From NCBI RefSeq assembly GCF_001039355.2, contig NW_019774369.1, positions 511,504-575,503 of the forward strand: a DNA stretch of 64,000 nucleotides, in the 5' to 3' direction. Source of the stretch: Lingula anatina. Taxonomy: Eukaryota; Brachiopoda; Lingulata; Lingulida; Lingulidae. Under the pieces are notes generated by a model that ran no database searches, was not told the origin of the DNA, and worked only from the letters and a program-made list of their open reading frames with translations. Both the position numbers and the translations under genes were made by a program. Within the stretch, counting starts at the first letter, position 1. Each line of letters starts with the position of its first letter. Below are positions 51,501-61,635 of this stretch, piece after piece.

Positions 51501-54500
51501 AAAAATAAATGAAAAAAAAATAAATAAATAAGTAAACACTTGACACTACTAATGCCATCATGACTTCAATCATATTAAAACACATGACCAGATTCAGCAA
51601 TGAAATCCTGCCTATACCTGTGTCTGGTTGGCGCTGGTCTGAGCAGAGAAGTTGACAAAGGCCGGCATGTAGCTCTCCTTGGACAAGTTGTTCATCATCT
51701 TCTCCTGGACGTAGGCACTCTTGCCTGTCCCTGTGGGGCCAACAAATAGGATGGGCCTGAAGGGGAGAGAGAAGAATAGAAATCAATAATTGTTTGTCAC
51801 AAGTATAACAAAAAAACACAAAAAAGGTACAAAAACATCTTATAACTGAAGTATGGAAACCACACTTACACAGTGAAGTGTCTGAGAAGATACATTTGTC
51901 TGATTTTCAAAATCATATAATAGAGAGAATGCTCAGCTGCAAAATCATATTTCTTATCCTTCAAACTTGTTATCAGATTGTTTAACTTAATCAAGTCAGA
52001 AGGCTATTACATGTACCAGTCCTGTACAAAGTGTTGTCAGCATGAAGATTTTATTGTCACTTTTCTCATCAAATAATCGCTTTTTTTCCACTTACTTCTC
52101 ATGTGTGATACAGAGATCCATGAGGTACGTGTAGCGCACTGTGTCCATGGTCGGCACCAAGATCTCACGGATCTTCTTATTGGCTGGAAGGTCTGAGCCT
52201 TTGACAAAGTCGTTCCAGTGTCTCCACTGGCCGCGAGCTTTTTGCTGGAAACATCACAAGACAAATTAGTACAGCGATACGGGATTTGAGGGATTAATTA
52301 CAAGAATTCACTTTGATGAAAATATTTTTAAAAGTTGGGCCTAATGACTACATACCAACTGTATGATTTATATATGAGAATTTAGTTTGCGTTAGTCTAT
52401 AAAAACTGTTCAATCTTGGCAGTCCTAGTATTTTCAGAGCTGATTAATCAGTGTTGATTCAGACTGGGGGTGCTTTACTCTTTGTAATAAAACCTTTAAC
52501 ATATTGAGTGATATCAAAGTTCAGGCATATCATCTTCTCCCTACCTCAAACATGTAGTCGTAGACCATCCCGTTGTCAGGGAGAGGGATATCCAGCTTCC
52601 CCAGGGACTTGGGGATGGGGTTATCTTCCTGCTTGCCTGCCAGCAGCTCACGGAAGAAAACATCAAACTTCGCTCGGCTGTCATAGTCTGCAACGCCACC
52701 TATGGACCAGACGGCAGAGAAAATGATGGTGCTCTGGAAGAAATGTGAGAAATAATATTAGGTTGATGCAGGATAGAAACTGATTTTGATAATCCTGATA
52801 ACAGGGTATTACAATATTGCATTTTATCACCGATGATAGTTTTTGCTGTTAGCTGCATACCATTACAACCTACTGTAAAAAAACAATTTCACAGCTTATT
52901 ATGAAAAAAAAAAAGTCATTTAAAAACTATTTTCAAGACAAAAGTTGAAACAATTCAAATCAAGCAAAATCTTTAGTCAAATTCCATACAGCATAACAAA
53001 TATATTTCTGTAATAACAAAGCCTCCAACTTTCTACATACAGTAGATATCTATGAGTGTGTATATATTCCACGTACCACTAGGTATCCTCTGATGTGTTT
53101 ATTCTCCATGGCGTCTTCCTTGTTGACCACATCATGCATCAACATGTCAATGAAGTTCATGAAGGACTTCACCAAGTTGGCCATCTGAGTGGGACAGTAC
53201 TCCTGGAATAGAGAGAGAAAAACACATAAATCAATGAAAGAGTTATTGTGCAATGCTTGAAAATAACTTTCCGTGACAAAAATTCCAAATATTTTTAAGA
53301 CAGCAAGACGCTGCTGCTATCACAGACAGTTACTGGCATCCAATCACTACCAGACTCAATTAGATGAAGCACATCAAATACACATTGCATTTGCAAAACA
53401 TCATTCTCTGATGAACATTAAAAAAATTCATACCTTGCACTGTTTCCTCATGAACTCCAGACAGGGGTCCACCATCCACTCAAACATCTCTTCTATCAGC
53501 TCTGACTCCACCTTGAGGGGCTCCGGGAGAACCTCCATCCACGACTTCCTCAGCGGTCTCCAGCCCAGGGTGGTAGGTTCCAGGTACACCATACCACACC
53601 TACTGACTGTAGCAGGCTGTGAGAGAGAGAAAGGGGGAAAACTGTTTTATAATGTCTGTGTTAGTTGAAATAAAAAGAGAGAACTTTTTAGGCAGTGTTT
53701 TAATACCTAGGAAGACCTTGATCAATTACTTTCTCATTGGTACTTATAATTAATGTGTGAAAAATAACTAAATACACAAATTACTAACATCAAAATATTT
53801 CATCTCGATGCCACTTAGTTGTCTCTAGAAAGCAATGACTCAACTTACAGAGGCCACAGAGAGATCCATGGTCTCAAAGATCAGACTCATGGGGTTGGAC
53901 ATCTGAATGATCTCTCCACTCATCAGACACAGCTTCTTGTTGTCGTCCAGCACCGTGTTCATGTTCTCAATCCACACGGCATCTACGGGACCGTCAAAGA
54001 TGACCCACTTCCTGTCTGGCGTGTCTGTTGAAGCAAACTCTCTGAAGGTGTTGGCAACAATACCATCTGTCCACTAGAAGTGGTGGAAAAATAGGAATGT
54101 GTTATACAGGGATAACTCTGCTTCATTAGAAAACATGTCTAATATTGAATTCTTAGAAGTATATAATTTTGATGATATGTAATACTTGTATATTAAAAGA
54201 CACTGTATCTGTAGCTACAAAATTGCTTAATATATTAAATCTCTAGCTTCACACTGCACCTTTTTTATAGAGGACAAACAAAATGGATAAATTAATTCTA
54301 GCAAAATATACTCCTAAATGTAGTACTGTTGTCATTTTGTCATCTTATCATTGCTTTATTTCCATATTTTTAACACAAAACACAAACTTCAGGTGCAGTT
54401 AAAACAGGAGTAGGATGGATGAGGCAGTAATACGAATAGAACAGAATCTTCATGCAGAAATAACCCATACTTTTTCCCCAACAGAAAGGTTCTCTTTTTT

Positions 54501-57500
54501 GTACAAAGAGAAGTGTTTATACAGTCATTTGTGCAATATAGTAATTTAGCCAGCTATAAAAACAAATGCTTTTAAATAAAATAAGTATATTGGTCTAATG
54601 TCTGTGTCAGTTTTCATGGAGGTCAAGTGTCATGTGACCCTTGTCTGAGACAGTCTACAGTGCCATCTATAGGAGGTGTCTTAAAAAAGTACCAGCCACA
54701 TGGTGGGCAGCTGATGTTTGCACCATTTACCGTGCACGAGAGACCTCTACCCTTACCTTGCCCTTAAATATTGAATTCTTTTGACAAACAAAGCAAATTT
54801 AGTCATTTATAGAAACTAATATGTTTTTGGTATATCAGTGTTGCATATTCTTATTGTAAAATGCACTAAGAATGACGTCATTATAATTCAATTGTAAACA
54901 TCAATTACATAATTTTTTGATCAATCAAAAAATTTTCCTCTAGAATCAAGTTAACAGTCATAACACTAAACTAATGAAAAGACATAGAAGTTCTCTTTCA
55001 AGATAGATATTGACTCCAGGAGACCTCACCTCGTGGGAGACAGGGTCAAACTGTCCATACAACTGCCCCATGGTGATGGACTTGGGATTGATGACCCTGA
55101 ACATGACCTTCTCATACTCCTCCTCATGTCCAGTCTCATTCAGCAGTGTCATGGCCTCAGCCAGCACATTGAGGACCACAGTCTTGCCACCAAATGGTTC
55201 TCCTACCAACATGAATCTGTGGAAAAAGATATGACATTATATTACAGATATATTGTCTGTTTGAAAATTAATTTTTTCAACTCCTTGGTTCAAATGCACC
55301 ATACATATTTATTATAATAACTGAAAAAAACTCATATACAATTCATACAATTATACAGATTTTAAAACATTCTTAGTTAAAATATAAACATGCTTAAATA
55401 CCAATTTAAAACAACAACTTTGTGTGTGCCACTACATTTCTGATATCTATGTCTTAACACAGTGGAAGAAAAAATACCCATATACCCAAATATTTTTTCC
55501 TCTAAAAAGTAAACAACTCTCTACTCACCCGTGTCTGACAATCATCATTTCATAAGTCTGGATCACTTTCTCCAGGAAGAAGTCTACAGTCTGGATGTGG
55601 CGTTTCTCTGCCACTGTGGAGACGGCGTCAAGGAATACCTTGTAGTCTGGCTTGGGCAGGACAACCCCAGGGAACAGATCAGAGATGATGCCGTTAAACA
55701 GGGGGATGTCGTGGGCCAAGAATTTGGGCAGGTTAACGTCAATGATGGACCTCAGCAGCTGAGAACACAAAGGAAAGATTTTTGTCATTTCACTTGTTAT
55801 GTTTGTGTTGAGCAATTGTGAAAAATAAAAGGTCAAAACAACTAATGTATCATTTATGTTATTATAAGCAGATATTAAAATCATGTCCTAATAATTGTTT
55901 TAACAATTGATATATTTTCATCTCTTCTGCTTACCAGTATATTTTCATTCTCATCAGGAAACTTGAGCTTGAGATTTCCAGCAGCCGACAAGACAGCTTT
56001 CACGGCTCTCATACCATAATCATAATGGAACTGCGACGACAGCTGCTCAGAACACAGACGATACGTCGTCACAATCTTCACTGCCAAGTTGCGGGCATCC
56101 AAGAACCCGAACGAGTAGAGGGAAATTTCACCAATCATGGCGTAGTCCGGCACCATCATGGCTACTGTTCTGAAGAGAACCTTAAGGTTGTCGGGGAGCT
56201 CGGAGCGCCCCGCGTACCCAGGGTTCATGGTGATACAGACGTAGCAGGTGGGGACCAGTTTGAGCTCTGTGCCCTCAAATATGAAGGTGTCCACGTTGCC
56301 CTGTACTGCTCTGATGATACACAGGATCTTGAAAAGACATGATAAAATTGTCTAAAAGGCATACATGAAAAATATCATAACCCATTTTACCCCAAACCAT
56401 CTTGCAAATAATCATAATACAAATACATGCCTGGGCTTAACCCTGATACAATGTTGCCAAATAACACTAACCATATACTACTGCAGTGTAGACCTCTTAT
56501 ATACAGGTTTGTTTTTCACCCTAATGTGACATCTTTATTTATATATATCTTTTCTTTTTCAAAATAATTCATTCTTGGTCTTTGGGAAACTATAAAACTT
56601 GTATTTCAGATTTTTGTTCATACAGTATCAGAGACATCTCCCTACCTGCTGTGCCACCACAGAGAGTACTTCCAGCTCTATTCTGTTGAACTCATCAAAA
56701 CATGCCCAGGCACCTGCTGAGGCAAGACCTTTGAAGAACTGGAACAGACAATTGACATCAATAATATGAGAGTAAAATAAACTAATTTTAATAAAACACA
56801 CTTTTTTAAGGACACAAGTTACTGTTCTCAGACAAAACGGACATTCATGAAAACTGAGAACATTATTATTATGCCAAAAGGATTTTAGAATGGGAATCAT
56901 GACTTACTGTAAAATCAACAGAGATTTCACAGTTCTGACAGCTTTAGGCTGTCTTCAATGATTCCCATAACATACTTTTTTTTCCAGTACTTCAGATTCA
57001 GTCTCCCTTACCTTCCCCATGGCAATATAATCCAGACCATCTGAGCAGTTGAAGACCACACACTGCACGGCCAGGGCCTTGGCAAGATCCTTGGTGGTCT
57101 CTGTCTTTCCTGTCCCTGCAGGACCCTCAGGGGCACCGTTCAGGTGGAGATGGTACGCCCCTATCAGGGTACGGTAACATCTGTCTGTCAGTGGGGTGAT
57201 CACAAGACTGGAATGGAAAAACTTGATACTGGAGAAAATATTTCTTATTATGAAATTTCAAAAATTGTGGAATATAAAGAAAATCTAAAAGAAAGCCTAA
57301 TCCCAGATATACAATTTGTAGTGAAATAATTTGTAAATAATTTGTGAGTTGATATATGTTACATAAGTGAATATTAACTAATACAACTAAATCAATTTCA
57401 GAAGATACAAAGAACATGGTAGTTACATTGATCTAGATCAAAATATCTTGTGTGTTGAACCACCTAGACACTAACCGTGCTGAATTCCCCAGGTATTCAT

Positions 57501-60500
57501 TGGCGTAACTGACTGTGGCATTTGTCAGCTTGACCTTGACCCTTTCATCTATCCAGTAATATCGGAGCTGGGCCAGCCACTGAAAGTCATTCTCAGAGGA
57601 CACACCTGGGAATGGAGACAGCAAACACTGCATTTATTGATATATTTAACCTTGTCATTGAATGTATGTCATAAAAGACTTTTGTGTATGTGAAAAGGTG
57701 AAAAACAAGAACTTTTGATATCTCTAATATCTCTAATATAGGTACCATCACTGTTTTATGAATTTGACAAAAAGAATAAGTAGAAAAATTATAGAACATA
57801 AAATATCTAAATAATCAAGTAGTTACGTATTTAGAATTACAAAATCATAATTCCTAAGCAGTGTATTTGTATTACAACACCTTCCAAACCCTCCCTTACC
57901 TTTGTCGGCCATTTCCTTGGTCACATCTCTGGCGTGGACATCAATGACCACCAAGGCTCCGAGGGTCGTCCTCTGCTGCTTGGTCAGTTTTCCTCGGACC
58001 AGATCCACAATATGGGCCATCTGCTGCTTCAACTTCTCCCAATAGTCCAGAAGGCCCTGAGGACCCCCTTTAATGGCCTCATGGATCTCTAGGGTCCAGA
58101 AAATTTGGGACACGGCCAAGACCACCTGACCGGGCCAGTCCAGGACCCACTTTTCACGGGCGGTAGTTTCGTAGGCCTCGCGAGAGTCAGCGATGACGTC
58201 CCTCACGGAGACCAACATAGTGTCCTGCACCTGTAGCAGCCATTTCTCCACGGCGCCTCTTGCCTCAGACGTAGAGATGACTTCGCTGAGTTTGACTTTC
58301 TCCCCCTCACTACTGAACATGCTGTGGATGTCCAGGCTTTTGTCAAATTCTAGTTTTGCGATGCCTTCAAAACATTTCTTCAAGTGAGGCTGCACACGAG
58401 TTGGGTCCTTAGTCTCGGACAGAATCTCCAGCATTTCATCATTGGATAAGAAGAAAAACCTGGAATTATGTGATTAAAACAGAAATAACTAAACTTTTTA
58501 GGCACATTTTTGTACCAAACATAAATTGTTCATTTATTTGAGACATAGCCTCTAAATTTAGCTTATCATCTATCATAATCTCTCCTGCAACTTTTGTAGG
58601 ATTTTTGGAGGATGTTTCTAATAATACCCTAGACAATTTCTTTCTAATCATAGATTGCAAGTAAATGTAGTTACAGCAAATAACCAAGAGCTATGAACAC
58701 CCATATATTTTCTAAATCAGTAACCACCTTGGAAAGAACAATCTCTTCTTCTCCAGGTAGGCGTTGAGACCCTTGTTGATCTTGTCCAGGAGAGCATTGC
58801 TGTCCACTAGTTTCTCCAGCAGTCCATTGAGACTGGTGGCTGCCATTACCTGGACAGGGACAAACATGGGTTATATCACTTATAATAAAACAAAATATTC
58901 GCACTCACTTGCTCATTATAAAAGTTTTGAATTTCAGTAATTCTAAGAATTCATAATTTGGAATCATTTGCACCCAATTTTTAAAATTACACCTTTCCAC
59001 AATTTCAACACTTTTTTCTTAGAACTTTTCCCTTTCTAAAATCATGTTATTACGATACTTTTCTGGAGAAAACTTATAAATTGTAGACATTGGTATACAG
59101 TTTACTTACAACTATTACAATAAAATTTTAACAAGACCCATATTAGTAATGCTAAAACTACAAGTTGCCAGAGAGAAGTCAAAGAAGATAGAAAAGTTAT
59201 AGTTACCTGGTCCACCTTTGAGATGAAGAGAAAAAGAGAGGAAAAGATATAAGAAAAAGAAGCAGAGCAAGAAAACTCTAGACAGGCTATTCTACAAGAA
59301 AAACACTAATTGCAAAGCCAAGAGAAGTGAGACCTGAAGCAAAATTTTCTACATACATTGGCCTTTTTAAAACCAAGTATTTGAAATGTAAAGAAGGCAG
59401 TGGAGCAAGTTCATCTAATTAGCTTGTGCTTCTAGCAGCTAGGGCAATAGCAGGAGGCTTCACCTGATTTCTAGTTCTCATCTTTCATGTTTTGTTTGCT
59501 TGGTGCAAGTTAAAGATAACACTCTACTACTGTTATTAATTTATATATATGCATCCCTGGCCTGGCCTATAGGAACTAAAACCACACCAAAACCATACCT
59601 TGGGATCCCTGACAGTGTGTTTCATCACATCCTTCCAGTTTCTATCGACAGTCTGGAAGAGCCTTCCCTCCTCAGGCATCTGTGACATGATGTCCTCGGA
59701 GGAGAAGATCGGCTCCAGGTAGAGCCACTGTGCCTGTACCTTCAGCCACTCATCTATCGTCTCCTGGATACGCATCAGACGGTCCTCCCATTCCTACAGA
59801 GTGAAAAACAGGTCATATTTTCCAGATGCAGAAAGACAGTCTCTCAGATTAATAACATTAAGTCTCATTTTGTCATAGTGACAATAAAAAATATCTTGGA
59901 GTGGTGTGAGTTACTTAACAGGGCCACCATTAAATAGAAATAAAATATATTACTTTTCATATTTAAATAAAATACTAACATAACTCAATTAATCAAAATA
60001 CCAAGCTCACTTAAATGACAGCAAAATTAATCGAATACTGAATATCTTAATACTTTGTCAAAATATTTATCTTGCGAAAGGAGATATTCAAAGATCTATA
60101 CCACCCCTTAACCCATACAGACCTTGATTTCTTTCTCAAAAGGCTTAATGAAGGGTGACCCTCTGATAGTCTGTGTCTTCACAATCTGGTCATCCAGCAT
60201 GGTTTGAATCTCGTCCACAGAGGCCAGGATGCTGATCCCAGTGTCTCTGTATGCTGTCAGGCTAAAACTGATGTCTGCCCACTCCTCTTGCATCTTTAAC
60301 ATGGCCTTCTCCAAAGAGTGTTCCTGAGGGAGAGCAGGTGGTTTTGTTATAATAATACAATTCAAAAGAATAAGAATTATACTGGAGCTGCATATTGACG
60401 TAGTCCTCTCCAGGGAGTGTTCTGACTGAAATGTAACTGGTTTTATACAAATTAACTATTTTATAACCTAAAATGATAATAATTATACTGATGCTTGTCA

Positions 60501-61601
60501 TTTCGAACAAAAAAAAAAAAAAAAACAACTTTAAAGAAAATATTATCTCTGAGGAATGTAGATTAAACAAAATTTTTCAAGTTTTTTTCAAAGTAATAAT
60601 TTCTGCCAATACCTTGGTGGCAGCAGCAGAGATCCCCTCAAAGCGTTCCATGTATTCATCCAGGTTCTGTTTGAGAACTTTCCTCAAGGTGGAGCCACTG
60701 TCTGGCGTAATATCGAAGCCTGCTATTTCAGACATCTTGGCCCAGTGGCGCTCGCGTATGCCAGGGTTACAGAGGATGGACACCACAGGGATGTACTCCT
60801 GGAAGACAAAAGTCAGGGGGAGAATGTTACTGATGAACAACAACAAATACTGAGATGATACAAGGAACTGTTTTAATCTATCATTTTAGACTCTTGTCCC
60901 TCACCACCTGGTGGAGTACTGGCAGCCCACTGTCATAGATTTCATACAGATGCAGCAAGAAGTAGAAAACTCATTAATATGTGGCAATAATCAAACAGCA
61001 AAAAAGGCTATAATATGACAAATTACATCTGTCTAAACTGTTTTTTAAATCAATAATGCAATGTCTACAAGGAATCATTTTTCATACTATGTTATATGCA
61101 GCAATAGGTCATGTATGTTAGTAGACAGTTGTGGGTATAGTGCATTCCCCTTTACAGCTAGTTATACCAGTTACAAAAATTAATTACACCTATTAATACC
61201 ATGTATCATCATGAAGAGCACCCACCTTGAACTCCTTCATCTCTTCCTGTACTATGGAGCACACCTTCACGGCAGCAGGGGGCACCACTTTGTCCTCGTC
61301 CTCCTCTTCTTTTTTCTCCCCATCCTCTCCCTCCACCTGCGCGCGACGTCGCTTCTTCTTCTCGCGGTCGCGCTCTTCCTTCTCTGCCAGCATTTTCTTG
61401 AGTTTGTTGTTGAAAACTTTCTGTATTTTGTAGATTTCTCTGAAGTATTCGTCAGCCTCGGCCTCGATGGCCTCCGAGTTGAGGTCCAGGAAGGCCCCAT
61501 CCATCCACCTGGGAAAATTAAACACATTTTTATAAAACAAAAATAATACAGCATTGCTGAAACACAACACAACAAAAGTAAAATGTTACAAAATATCACT
61601 A

Positions 61602-61635
<34 letters not shown>

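Noticed and set aside
60905-60969. Possible extra dynein exon (open frame ending before a GTGAGG donor)
   Set aside because: 65 bases is out of phase between W6 and W7, the acceptor lacks a pyrimidine tract, and W6 joins W7 perfectly without it.
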